Positions 8,776-17,445 of a stretch of 54,233 bases of DNA are shown here, piece by piece. The position numbers and the translations under genes are program-made. Source of the DNA: Myxococcales bacterium (GTDB lineage Bacteria > Myxococcota_A > UBA9160 > UBA4427); NCBI GenBank assembly GCA_014240165.1, contig JAAZXM010000025.1, positions 1 to 54,233 of the forward strand, in the 5' to 3' direction. Each line of letters opens with the position of its first letter. The first letter of the stretch is position 1. Below the pieces are notes generated by a model. It ran no database searches, was not told the origin of the DNA, and saw nothing but the letters and a program-made list of their open reading frames with translations.

Positions 8776-9684
8776 CTAATCCGTTGGGGGCAGGAGCCGA
8801 CCGTCCGCGTCGCGTCGCTCCGGGCCTTCCACCCGGGCGCGGCCATCTCCGAATGGCGCATCGCGCTCGGTAATGGTCTGCTTGACGCCCTTGGCCGCGA
8901 AATCCTTGAAGACCTGGCGCGCCGCCCGGGCGGTGTGTGCCTTGGCGTCGTTCTCTGCCGCCAATCGCTGGAGAGTTTGAGAACCCATGAGTTCCATCCC
9001 CAGGTTCACGATGCGCTTGTTGGCAGCCAGAAGCGCCGTATCGATGAGTGCGAATCGGTCGGCCAGGCCTTCGACTTCGCTTTCGAGAAATTCGGGAGGG
9101 ACGGATTTCATCGCAAAACCGATCTTGGCGGCGTCCTCGCCGCTGACCGAGTCTCCAGTCAGAAGCAGCCGCTTGGTCCATTGTGGCCCGCAATTGTAGA
9201 GCCATAGATGGTTGGGCGGCGAACCCATATTGCGGAGCGGCGGAAAGCCGATGTTCGCGTCGTCAGCGGCGATCACGATATCGCAATAGAGGGCCAGGTC
9301 TGTTCCGCCAGCCAGACAATGGCCGTGAACCTGGGCGATCGAGGGCTTGTGCATCTCCCAGAGCGTGCGCATGCAGCGCTGAAAGCGTTCGAGCATCCAC
9401 GTATCGTCGTCTATTCCCCGACCGGTTCTTCGCTTGACACCGTCTTCCGGGCGCGCGAGATGGGTGGGGGCGAGGTCATAACCCGCTGAAAATCCGACGC
9501 CCGCACCCCGGATGATCACGGAATGGACGGCTTGGTCATCGTCGGCTTCCCAGAGGGCGTCCTGGAGTTCCTCGAGCAAAGTGAGGGAGAGCGCATTTCG
9601 CTGCTTGGGCCGGTTGAGCGTCAAGCGCGCGCGGTTCTGGTCGACTTCGTAAAGGATGCTTTCGTAGGTTCGTTTGTCCGCCAC
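8776..9684 (-). CDS. Enoyl-CoA hydratase/isomerase (crotonase) family protein
   Basis: A crotonase-fold protein of about 302 residues. The CoA/substrate elements are LNRPKQRNALS near the N-terminus, an oxyanion-hole segment GAGVGFSAGYDL, and AGGTDLALYCDIVIA around the middle. GTG at 9684 is preferred because AGAGGTG sits 4-5 bases upstream; the frame also allows GTG at 9711, which has no ribosome site. The usual catalytic Glu positions are not obvious, so hydratase, isomerase and hydrolase roles remain open. With the nearby CoA transferases it fits acyl-CoA catabolism. Confidence 0.88.
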   Translation of the reverse strand: MADKRTYESILYEVDQNRARLTLNRPKQRNALSLTLLEELQDALWEADDDQAVHSVIIRGAGVGFSAGYDLAPTHLARPEDGVKRRTGRGIDDDTWMLERFQRCMRTLWEMHKPSIAQVHGHCLAGGTDLALYCDIVIAADDANIGFPPLRNMGSPPNHLWLYNCGPQWTKRLLLTGDSVSGEDAAKIGFAMKSVPPEFLESEVEGLADRFALIDTALLAANKRIVNLGMELMGSQTLQRLAAENDAKAHTARAARQVFKDFAAKGVKQTITERDAPFGDGRARVEGPERRDADGRLLPPTD

Positions 9685-9861
9685 GGTCACCTCTGGGAAT
9701 CGTTCCGTCACTGGAAGGGCTGGCCACTATAGTGGATTCGCGAGGGATCCTCGACGGCGTCAGCCAAGCGGTTGGGTCAGGCTCGGTACGCTGTAGCGCT
9801 CAATGCTCGAAAGGCCCATCTTCCTCCGCCATGTAGCCCCATCATCCGGGAGTTCCCAGAA

Positions 9862-10602
9862 ATGCCCGAACCCATCCAGGCCTATCTAGTCGCCAACGCC
9901 CGGTTCCACGATACGGATTTCGCTCGACTCAGCTTGCTTCAGCTTCTTGCCGAAAGCCCCGAGATTCGTACCCGGGTCGCCGACAGCTTCGCGAACACCG
10001 AGGCCATCGCGAAGGCCGATTTCCTGATCACCTATACCTGTGATCTTCGTCCGAGCGAGGCCGAGGAGCGCGCTCTGCGCGATTTCGTTGCCTCGGGAAA
10101 GCGCTGGATTGCTCTTCACGGCACGAACGCGATGCTGGATTTCACCGCCAAGGGTCTTCAATGCTCGAGAGACCACACGGTTTTCATGGAAACATTGGGC
10201 AGCCGTTTCATCTCGCACCCGCCTGCTCAGCCCTACAAAGTCACGGTTGCGGACCCGGAACATCCGTTGGTCGCAGGTATGGAGAGCTTTGAAACTACGG
10301 ACGAACTCTACCTCTGCGAATATTATGGCGAGGTGCGCCCGCTTCTGGAAACTCGGTATACGGGCACCTTCCATTCGGGCTACGTCGAGAACGAATGGCC
10401 TGAAGATGCCCCCAGGCTCGTTGCCTATACGCATCCGGTGGGTGATGGCGAAGTGCTCTATATCACCCTTGGCCATTGTTGTGGTCAATACGATATGCGG
10501 CCGATTCAGGAAGTTGCCGAGGTCGTGCGAGGTTCCTGGGATAACCCGATCTTCATCGACTTGTTGAAGCGCGCCTTGCGTTGGGGGGCGGGAATCTCCT
10601 GA
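9862..10602 (+). CDS. ThuA-like domain protein
   Basis: A 246-residue ThuA-like (glutamine-amidotransferase-fold) protein. Supporting pieces are ADFLITYTCDLRPSEAEERAL, GKRWIALHGTNAMLDF and HPLVAGMESFETTDELYL, which follow the family order. ThuA proteins are linked to trehalose or sugar-derivative metabolism in some bacteria, but most are uncharacterised. The ATG at 9862 is chosen because homology-like sequence (PIQAYLVANARFHD) starts there; an earlier in-frame start at 9772 adds low-quality sequence. It ends 33 bp from the convergent PhyH gene. Confidence 0.82.
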   Translation: MPEPIQAYLVANARFHDTDFARLSLLQLLAESPEIRTRVADSFANTEAIAKADFLITYTCDLRPSEAEERALRDFVASGKRWIALHGTNAMLDFTAKGLQCSRDHTVFMETLGSRFISHPPAQPYKVTVADPEHPLVAGMESFETTDELYLCEYYGEVRPLLETRYTGTFHSGYVENEWPEDAPRLVAYTHPVGDGEVLYITLGHCCGQYDMRPIQEVAEVVRGSWDNPIFIDLLKRALRWGAGIS

Positions 10603-10635
10603 GTGGAGTTTTCCCAAGCGGGCCAGGTCTCGAAA

Positions 10636-11550
10636 CTAGGCCGAGTCTTCGGGTGACCACGCGACGGGAAAGACCTCGGGGAATTCGCTCAGGAATTGGC
10701 CCGATCGGGGCTTGTGCGCGTAGAGGGCACGGGGGTCGGGGATGATCTGGCCCGCCCGGTGCAGGTAGCGAACATCCTCTCCGGCCCAAAGCGAAGCGTG
10801 CGCCCGGCGCGGTCTTTCAGAAACGATATTCCCGCCGGCCCCGTGAAGGATATGCCCGTGAAAAAGAATCACGTCACCCGGTTCATAGTCCCAGCCCAGG
10901 ATGTCGTAGGAATCCCGATGGGCCTCGATGTCGGGTACCGCGGGTAGCCGCGTATCACGGACCCCGCTGAAGTAGTTCCAGTCATCGTAGGCGTCAGCTC
11001 CCAAAACGGGTTCGTCCGGGCGGGCGTTCTCGAGCGTTGCTCGGGCGTCGTCATCCGCTTCGGGGTCGCGCCCGGCCAGGGGCGAGTAGGTTGTATTCCA
11101 GAGATGAGAGCCCCGCACGACCTCCAAGCTGACATCGCGAGGAACCGGATCTGCCGAGACCCAGGCACGAATCAAGTCGTGGCCATGAAGGTTGTAATAA
11201 CACGTGTCCTGGTGCCATGGCGTGGGAAGGAAGAGTCCTTTCGGTTTGAAGAAGAGCTGGTCCATGTAGAAGCGGACCGCGCTCCCCAAGGCCCGGCCGA
11301 CAATTTCGGCCAGGGGAGATTCTTCGACCATACGGCGGAGCCCCGGCGACTTGGCCGCGGGGAATTGATCCACGCGAAGTGTGCCGAGATTTTCGGACAT
11401 GACATCGGGGCGGTCGATTGCCTCGTCTGCCCCCGCGCCGAGCAGGTCGACCCATTCACGCGAAAGCATGCCTTTGACGAGGGTGGCGCCATCACGGTGG
11501 AAAGCGGCGATTTCGTCTTCCGTAATCGTCCGAAGCGGGGCATCTCGCAT
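10636..11550 (-). CDS. Phytanoyl-CoA dioxygenase (PhyH) family protein
   Basis: A 304-residue Fe(II)/2-oxoglutarate oxygenase. The iron ligands are His113-Gln-Asp115 (PWHQDTCYYN) and distal His236 (HILHGAGGN), with an Arg near 248 for 2-oxoglutarate. VVRGSHLWN and YEPGDVILFHG are standard PhyH signatures. Full length. It is divergent from the E1 alpha gene, so the 325-bp gap upstream of both should contain their promoters. Substrate not inferable. Confidence 0.93.
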   Translation of the reverse strand: MRDAPLRTITEDEIAAFHRDGATLVKGMLSREWVDLLGAGADEAIDRPDVMSENLGTLRVDQFPAAKSPGLRRMVEESPLAEIVGRALGSAVRFYMDQLFFKPKGLFLPTPWHQDTCYYNLHGHDLIRAWVSADPVPRDVSLEVVRGSHLWNTTYSPLAGRDPEADDDARATLENARPDEPVLGADAYDDWNYFSGVRDTRLPAVPDIEAHRDSYDILGWDYEPGDVILFHGHILHGAGGNIVSERPRRAHASLWAGEDVRYLHRAGQIIPDPRALYAHKPRSGQFLSEFPEVFPVAWSPEDSA

Positions 11551-11875
11551 GATTTCAAACTACCGCACTGATATTGACTGAACCACACCCGGAAAGCGCC
11601 GAAGGAGAGCCTGGAAAGTCCCGCACCTCGAATTCGAAGATCTTTGCTGGCAGAGAAGGGACCCTGCTTTCGCCCAGAACGGCCTTGGCCCTCGCAGACC
11701 TCGGGAAAGCCTGAGGGTGTGCCGGCGCTGCCAGCCTTCGCTGGCCTCCAAGGCGCGGAGGGGCTCTGTTTCCAGACCCTTTCTCGCGGCGAAAGATCTC
11801 TCTATTGTTGGCTGGCTGCGACGGGCCAGCGGCCCGGGCGAACGGGCGCCACCCGGCGAAGACGAGGTGTATGCG
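11551..11875. other. Intergenic region between divergent PhyH and E1-alpha genes
   Basis: A 325-bp non-coding gap. The plus-strand frame of the E1 alpha gene happens to be open from 11717, but its sequence there (many Arg, Ser and Pro) does not resemble an E1 N-terminus, and GACGAGGTG supports the start at 11876. I see no confident promoter boxes, riboswitch or repeat. Confidence 0.5.
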
Positions 11876-12850
11876 ATGGAATGGACAGGACCTGAACTTC
11901 TCGAGATCTATCGGCGGATGCGAACGATCCGTTCGTTCGAGGAAAAACTTCACGAACTGGTATCCGCGGGAAAGATCGGTGGCTTCATGCATCTCTATGC
12001 TGGGCAAGAGGCGATCGCAGTGGGCGTCTGCGCCCAGCTGAGCCAGGCCGATACCGTCGGTTCGACCCATCGAGGCCACGGCCATTGCGTAGCCAAAGGA
12101 GTCGACGTCAAGGCGATGATGGCGGAGTTATTCGGCCGCTCCACGGGAACCAACCGCGGCAAGGGCGGGTCGATGCATATCGCCGATGTCGAGAAAGGCA
12201 TGCTGGGTGCCAACGGCATCGTAGGTGGCGGCATCCCCCTGGTAACCGGTGCTGCCTTGACGGCCCAGGTGTTGGGTACAGAAAATGTCGCGGTGGGTTT
12301 TTTCGGTGATGGCGCCACCAATCAGGGCCAATTTCATGAGTCCCTCACCATGGCCTCCAATTGGAAACTCCCGGTTCTCTACGTGTGCGAGAACAACGGT
12401 TTCGGAGAGTTCACACCGACCGAATTCGTTGTGCCTGTAAAGGACATCGTCGAAAGAGCGAGTGCATATGGCATGAGGGCTGTGATCGCCGACGGCATGG
12501 ATTTTTTCGATGTCTATGAAAAAGCGGGCGAAGCCATCGAGCTGGCCCGGAAGGGCGAGGGCCCGACTCTTCTCGAATGCAAGACCTACCGCTTCTATGG
12601 ACATTATGTCGGCGACCAGACTCCATACAGAAACAAGGAAGAGGCCGAAGACTGGATTCAGAACCGAGACCCGCTCGATATCTTCGAGAGCCGGGCAACC
12701 GAGGCGGGCGTGGCGGACGCGGAGGGATTCAGGCAAATCGACGGTGAGGTCGCAGCTCTATTGAATGCGGCGGTGGAGGAAGCGGAGGCGGCTCCGCTGC
12801 CTTCTACGGATGAAGTGCTTACCGATGTTTACGTGAGGTACGAATCATGA
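11876..12850 (+). CDS. Thiamine-diphosphate-dependent dehydrogenase E1 component, alpha subunit (AcoA/PdhA type)
   Basis: A 324-residue E1 alpha subunit. With the beta subunit it decarboxylates a 2-oxoacid or cleaves acetoin and passes the acyl group to lipoyl-E2. The ThDP motif GDGATNQGQFHESLTMASNW...CENN (near 142-172) is complete, and GGFMHLYAGQEAIAVG and GKGGSMHI are standard. Start chosen at 11876, where MEWTGPELLEIY begins, with GAGGTG just upstream. The stop overlaps the next ATG by 4 bases (ATGA), so translation is coupled. The E2 type two genes downstream favours acetoin-dehydrogenase-like function over pyruvate dehydrogenase, but the substrate is not proven. Confidence 0.93.
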   Translation: MEWTGPELLEIYRRMRTIRSFEEKLHELVSAGKIGGFMHLYAGQEAIAVGVCAQLSQADTVGSTHRGHGHCVAKGVDVKAMMAELFGRSTGTNRGKGGSMHIADVEKGMLGANGIVGGGIPLVTGAALTAQVLGTENVAVGFFGDGATNQGQFHESLTMASNWKLPVLYVCENNGFGEFTPTEFVVPVKDIVERASAYGMRAVIADGMDFFDVYEKAGEAIELARKGEGPTLLECKTYRFYGHYVGDQTPYRNKEEAEDWIQNRDPLDIFESRATEAGVADAEGFRQIDGEVAALLNAAVEEAEAAPLPSTDEVLTDVYVRYES

Positions 12851-13854
12851 GCCGCAAGTTGGGTACGGGAGGGGCGATCAACGAGGCCATCGCGATTGCA
12901 ATGCGGAGCGACCCAGCGGTCATCCTGATGGGCGAAGACGTGGCCGGAGGAGGCGATCGCTCCAAGGAAGGAACCGAGGAGATGGGGGGCGTGATGGGGA
13001 CCACGCGCGGGCTCGTGGGTGAGTTCGGCATGAACAGGGTCCGCGATACCCCCATCGCCGAGATGGGCCTGATAGGCACCGCAGTAGGCGCAGCAGCAAC
13101 TGGGCTTCGGCCGGTCGCGGAATTGATGTTCATGGATTTTCTCGGCACATGCCTGGATCCACTCCTCAATCAGGCGTCGAAACTCCGTTATATGTTCGGA
13201 GGGAAGGTCAAGGTGCCCCTGACCGTTCGCACCGTCAGCGGGGCAGGCATGCAAGCCGCTGCCCAGCATTCCCAATCGCTCTATTGGATCACTACGGGGA
13301 TTCCAGGCCTGAAAACCGTGATTCCTTCGAACCCCGCAGATGCGAAGGGTCTTCTCCTCGCATCGATTCGTGATGACGACCCGGTGATCTTTTGTGAGCC
13401 GAAGGGGATCTTGAACCAGGTGGCCGAGGTGCCCGAGGGCGATTACGAAATTCCGCTGGGAAAGGCCAATACCCTTCGGGAGGGCAGCGATGTCTCTCTC
13501 GTTGCGTTCGGCGCGACTGTCCGCATCGCGATGAAAGCGGCGAAAGCCCTGGAAGAAGCCGGGACCAGCGCCGAGGTGATCGACCTCAGATCCCTCTCGC
13601 CCCTTGATGACGAGGCGATCCTGGCCTCACTCGAGAAGACAGGGCGAATGGTTATCGTGGATGAATCCACTCCACGTTGTTCCATCGCGCGCGACATTGC
13701 TTCTATTTGTGTCGACAGGGGCTTCGATTCCCTCCAGGCTCCGGTCAAATGTGTGACCGCACCCCACACCCCCGTTCCATTCAGTGGTGTTCTGGAGCAG
13801 GCATTTCTCCCTTCCGCCCAGGATGTGCTCGACGCTGTCGGGCAGATGGACTGA
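12847..13854 (+). CDS. Thiamine-dependent dehydrogenase E1 component, beta subunit (AcoB/PdhB type)
   Basis: A 335-residue transketolase-like E1 beta subunit. Signatures: LMGEDVAGGG near 30, DTPIAEMGLIGTAVGAA near 60-78, and GLKTVIPSNPADAKGLL. The C-terminal domain begins near 200 (VSLVAFGATVRIAMKAA). It forms an alpha2-beta2 heterotetramer with the upstream subunit. The start overlaps the E1 alpha stop, and the stop lies 5 bases before the E2 start, making a three-gene operon. No E3 (dihydrolipoyl dehydrogenase) gene is present, so E3 must come from elsewhere in the genome. Confidence 0.95.
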   Translation: MSRKLGTGGAINEAIAIAMRSDPAVILMGEDVAGGGDRSKEGTEEMGGVMGTTRGLVGEFGMNRVRDTPIAEMGLIGTAVGAAATGLRPVAELMFMDFLGTCLDPLLNQASKLRYMFGGKVKVPLTVRTVSGAGMQAAAQHSQSLYWITTGIPGLKTVIPSNPADAKGLLLASIRDDDPVIFCEPKGILNQVAEVPEGDYEIPLGKANTLREGSDVSLVAFGATVRIAMKAAKALEEAGTSAEVIDLRSLSPLDDEAILASLEKTGRMVIVDESTPRCSIARDIASICVDRGFDSLQAPVKCVTAPHTPVPFSGVLEQAFLPSAQDVLDAVGQMD

Positions 13855-13859
13855 GCGCG

Positions 13860-15140
13860 ATGGCTACCGCCGTTTCGATGCCGAAGCTTGGCATGACGAT
13901 GGAGGAAGGCGTGGTCATCGATTGGCCCCTTGCGATTGGGGGGGCGGTTGAGAAGGGCGATATCGTCCTGGTGATCGAGTCGGAAAAGGCCGAGGTGGAG
14001 ATCGAGGCGCCGGCCTCCGGAGTGCTTCGACATATTTATATCGAAGCGGGAGAAACGGTCCCTTGCGGCACCTTGCTTGCCGCGATCACGGATGGCATCG
14101 ACGAACCCTTCGATACCGACGCCTTTCATGCTGCTGAGGATCACCCCGAGGCCCGTGGCGAAGGGGGTCTTCAGGTGAGGGGATCCTCAGAGGAAAAGGC
14201 ACAGGTTTCGAGCCCCAAGAAGAGTTCTCGGAACCCCATTGCTCCCGCAGCTCGCGCCCTTGCGCGCAAATTGGGGATGGACCCGGAAGAAATTCCGGGC
14301 ACTGGGCCCAATGGCCGCGTCACGAAGCAAGATGTCGAAGCCTATGCGAAGGCCCGGGAGAGCCTCTTTCAGGTGGATCAGGGGGTGTCTCTCGAGGTCT
14401 TGACCTCCGGCGCAGGCGACCCTGTGCTGCTGCTTCCCGGGCTGGGGACCGATGCCTCTGCGTTCGCCCGCCAGGCTCCGCTGCTCGCCGAGCGTTTTGC
14501 GGTGCACGGCATCAACCCGCGTGGAGTGGGTTTATCCGATGCGCCCGAGAGTGAAAGTTATGACGTGGCGCAGACTGCGTCGGATGCCGCCGCGATTTGC
14601 AGCGGCGAGGTCCACATCATCGGGGCGAGCCTGGGTGCTGCGGCCGCCCTGGAGTTGGCGTTGGATCACCCCGAGCGCGTGAAGACACTGACGCTGATCA
14701 CGCCCTTCACCGGCGTTTCGCCGCGACTGCGGGCGGTCGCCGAAGGCTGGCAGCGGATGGCGTTCGAGGTAGACCCTGGGACACTGGCGGCGGGGCTTTT
14801 GCCCTGGTTCTTTTCTTCCTCGTTCTTGGCGGACGATGCCGCGAGGGGGCGCACCCTGCGCGGCCTTGCGCAGACCGTGGCACGGGTTCCCGCGTCGACC
14901 CTTCAGAGAATGGTCGCGGGTATGCTGAAGTGGTCAAACTCGCGCGTGGCCGACCTTTCGCGTATCTCCGCCCCGACATTGGTGATCTCCGCTAGCGAAG
15001 ATCTGCTGGTGCCAGATGCGGCTTCGATCGCCGAAGCCATCTCGGGCGCCACCCTTCGGGAGGTTGAGGGCGCGGGCCACGCCGTGGCGCTGGAAGCTCC
15101 CGATCTGGTCAACGAAGCGATCACGGCCCACCTCGGGTAG
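13860..15140 (+). CDS. E2-like protein: lipoyl domain, subunit-binding domain and alpha/beta hydrolase (AcoC type)
   Basis: A 426-residue three-part protein. Residues 1-80 are a biotinyl/lipoyl domain with the lipoylated lysine at Lys43 (ESEKAEVEI). Residues about 122-160 are a peripheral-subunit-binding domain (NPIAPAARALARKLG, GTGPNGRVTKQDV). Residues about 175-426 are an alpha/beta hydrolase with nucleophile elbow GASLGA, an acid in SASEDLLVPD and His in GAGHAV. The usual CoA acetyltransferase catalytic domain is absent. Acetoin-dehydrogenase E2 (AcoC) is known to carry a hydrolase-fold domain, which is the best family match. Linker regions are Glu/Ser/Lys rich. It directly follows E1 beta; the ATG at 13860 replaces an over-long frame from 13677. 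Confidence 0.9.
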   Translation: MATAVSMPKLGMTMEEGVVIDWPLAIGGAVEKGDIVLVIESEKAEVEIEAPASGVLRHIYIEAGETVPCGTLLAAITDGIDEPFDTDAFHAAEDHPEARGEGGLQVRGSSEEKAQVSSPKKSSRNPIAPAARALARKLGMDPEEIPGTGPNGRVTKQDVEAYAKARESLFQVDQGVSLEVLTSGAGDPVLLLPGLGTDASAFARQAPLLAERFAVHGINPRGVGLSDAPESESYDVAQTASDAAAICSGEVHIIGASLGAAAALELALDHPERVKTLTLITPFTGVSPRLRAVAEGWQRMAFEVDPGTLAAGLLPWFFSSSFLADDAARGRTLRGLAQTVARVPASTLQRMVAGMLKWSNSRVADLSRISAPTLVISASEDLLVPDAASIAEAISGATLREVEGAGHAVALEAPDLVNEAITAHLG

Positions 15141-15154
15141 GCCGGTCAGGTTCA

Positions 15155-17182
15155 TCAAGGCCTGCTGAGAGTCACCTCGACTCCGTGCACTGAGGTGCTC
15201 TCCCCCATATCGGTCTTCCGGGGCATGTGGAGGAGGTTGATATTGGACCCGCCTTCGGCCCCAGGCCAACGAGATTTATAGGAGAGCAACGAACTCGGGG
15301 GAACAATATCCGAAACGATCGCGGTCAAGCTCAGCCGGCCCGCTTCGTTGCTGAGAGCGACCTCTTCGCCGTCCTGGATACCCAGGCGACGCGCATCCCT
15401 GGGATGGATGGCTACTGTGGGAGCGCCCATCAGTTTCTGAACGTGGGCATCGTTGCCATAGCTCGAATTCATCAACCACTTGCTCGCTGGGGATAGAAGG
15501 CGAAAACGACCATTTTGCGGTCGGGGGTCGGCGGTGGGTTGGGGCGTTCGAGGGTGGCCATCGGCTTCGGCACGGGCACTGGCGATCTCGATCTTCCCCG
15601 AAGGCGTCGGAAACCTGCCCTCGGACCAGAGAAGCAGCGGCTCATCGCTGCCCCGGGCCCAGCCTTTCTCCTTGAGTTCATCAAAGGAGAGCCCCAGCCC
15701 CAAGCCCTCCAGCATACTTTCCAACATGGCAGCGTCTTCGTGGTAGAGGGAAGACTCTTCGAAGCCCATCGCCCTGGCCAGGCGACGAAAAATTTCCTGG
15801 TTGGGAAGGCTCTCTCCCATGGGCTCAGCACATTTGACCTGCGCTCCCACAATGAGATGAAAATAGGACCCTGCAAGGTCGTCGAATTCGAGAAAACTCG
15901 CCGCCGGGAGAACGATATCGGCGTAGTTCGCCGTGTCTGTCTGGAAGCAATCGATCACAACCGTAAAGAGATCCTCCCGAGCGAGTCCCGTGAGCATTCG
16001 AGCCTGGGCGGGGTTTGAAGCTGCGGGATTGCAATTCCAAACCATATACGCCTTGAAACGATCGGGTTCATTGAGCGCATCGGGCACGTCCATCTGGCTG
16101 ATCGATGGAGCCTGGGCGCTGGCCTCCTCGGGTTCGCTCCATTCAGGGGGCGAACCCTGGCTCGCGATGATCTCACCTCCATCGTTGAGGTAGTAGAACC
16201 CGGAGCCGGCTTTACCGATATTGCCCGTCAGCGCGGGCAACATTGCGCAAGCACGAAAGATATTTCCTCCGCTGGGTTGACGTTGCAAGCCCTGGCCAAG
16301 CCAGAGCAGGGAAGGCCCCCGGGCGTACACCCGGGCCGCTTCTTCAATCAGCCCAGCGTCCAGTCCGGTTTTCTCTGACGTCCATTCAGGTGTTGCCGCC
16401 TGGATATCCGCCTCAACCTCTTCGTAGCCGAGTACTGAGCGAAGGATGTAGTCGTGATCGAGCAGGTTTTCCCGTCGGGCAATATGCATGAACCCGAAGG
16501 CGAGGGCGGCGTCGCTGCCCGGAAGGACTTGGAGATGGAGGTCTGCCTCTGCAGCGGTCTCGTGGCGCACCGGGTCGATCACCACCACCTGGCCGGAAGT
16601 TTCCTTGAGCCAATGCTTATGGGCGTGGGGGGCACTGTGGCTGGGATTTGCTCCCCATAGGACGATGCATTGGGCGTCTTTTGCGGTACGGGGATCAAAC
16701 CCCTGGTCGCTGGAGCCAAATACGTATTCCAAGGCGAGGTGGCCCGCATTGTTGCAAATGGTGTCTGGGGTTGCTTCGGTTGCGCCGAGTCTCGAGAAGA
16801 ACCGGTTGGGGAAGGAGTTCGCGATCCAGGAGCAGGTCCCGGTGTAGTGTGTATGCAGGATGGCTTCAGCGCTTTTTTCTGAGGCGATACGCGTCAGCTT
16901 GTCGGCGACCTCGGCCAAAGCCTCTTCCCACGAGATCCGCTCGAAGCGGCGACTTCCTTTGGGTCCCGAGCGCCGCATGGGGTGGAGCAGTCGGGCATCG
17001 CTATCGAGCCAGACGCCGTTGTAGGCGATGGCGCATTTGCTGCAGAGCGCGCCACGGCTGATGGGGTGGCCAGGGTCGCCGAGCACCCGCGAAATTTTCC
17101 CCTCGCTCCGAACGACCTCGATGCCGCAGCCGTCATAACAGTCGCGAGGGCATGTCGTCTTGAGTGTTTGGCTCGGGCACAT
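15155..17182 (-). CDS. Molybdopterin oxidoreductase (Mo-bisMGD, DMSO-reductase superfamily)
   Basis: A 675-residue catalytic subunit. The N-terminus has a [4Fe-4S] motif, Cys11-x3-Cys15-x3-Cys19-x27-Cys47. The bis-MGD binding body follows, with IVLWGANPSHSAPH near 175, LTGNIGKAGSGFYY near 330, and a C-terminal MGD-binding barrel (VAIHPRDARRLGIQDGEEV) near 585-605. No Tat or Sec signal is seen, so it is predicted cytoplasmic. AAGGAGAG precedes the ATG. No electron-transfer partner or membrane subunit is adjacent, making this an orphan enzyme; it converges tail-to-tail with the E2 gene (14-bp gap). Substrate unknown. Confidence 0.92.
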   Translation of the reverse strand: MCPSQTLKTTCPRDCYDGCGIEVVRSEGKISRVLGDPGHPISRGALCSKCAIAYNGVWLDSDARLLHPMRRSGPKGSRRFERISWEEALAEVADKLTRIASEKSAEAILHTHYTGTCSWIANSFPNRFFSRLGATEATPDTICNNAGHLALEYVFGSSDQGFDPRTAKDAQCIVLWGANPSHSAPHAHKHWLKETSGQVVVIDPVRHETAAEADLHLQVLPGSDAALAFGFMHIARRENLLDHDYILRSVLGYEEVEADIQAATPEWTSEKTGLDAGLIEEAARVYARGPSLLWLGQGLQRQPSGGNIFRACAMLPALTGNIGKAGSGFYYLNDGGEIIASQGSPPEWSEPEEASAQAPSISQMDVPDALNEPDRFKAYMVWNCNPAASNPAQARMLTGLAREDLFTVVIDCFQTDTANYADIVLPAASFLEFDDLAGSYFHLIVGAQVKCAEPMGESLPNQEIFRRLARAMGFEESSLYHEDAAMLESMLEGLGLGLSFDELKEKGWARGSDEPLLLWSEGRFPTPSGKIEIASARAEADGHPRTPQPTADPRPQNGRFRLLSPASKWLMNSSYGNDAHVQKLMGAPTVAIHPRDARRLGIQDGEEVALSNEAGRLSLTAIVSDIVPPSSLLSYKSRWPGAEGGSNINLLHMPRKTDMGESTSVHGVEVTLSRP

Positions 17183-17445
17183 GAACTCTCTCCTTCCGGA
17201 TCGAACTTCGCGGAAATCCCCCTACCGACGAGAGTATTTCTCCCAGAAACTCTGGCGCACTCGGGAAGGTGCCACTCGCTCGCGGCGTGCTCTCTCCGAG
17301 TCCAAGCCGAGCCCAGAAGGCGATCTGAGCATTTCTCGAGCCGAATCATGGTGACTTGCCGAACCCTTCCGCTGGACTTGTAGCGTATCGAGAAGCACAG
17401 GCCCTTGTTCAGCACGATACGGATCGAAGAGATACACTCTACCCG

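Noticed and set aside
13677..13859. Upstream extension of the E2 frame
   Set aside because: Overlaps the E1 beta coding region; the lipoyl domain begins at ATG 13860.
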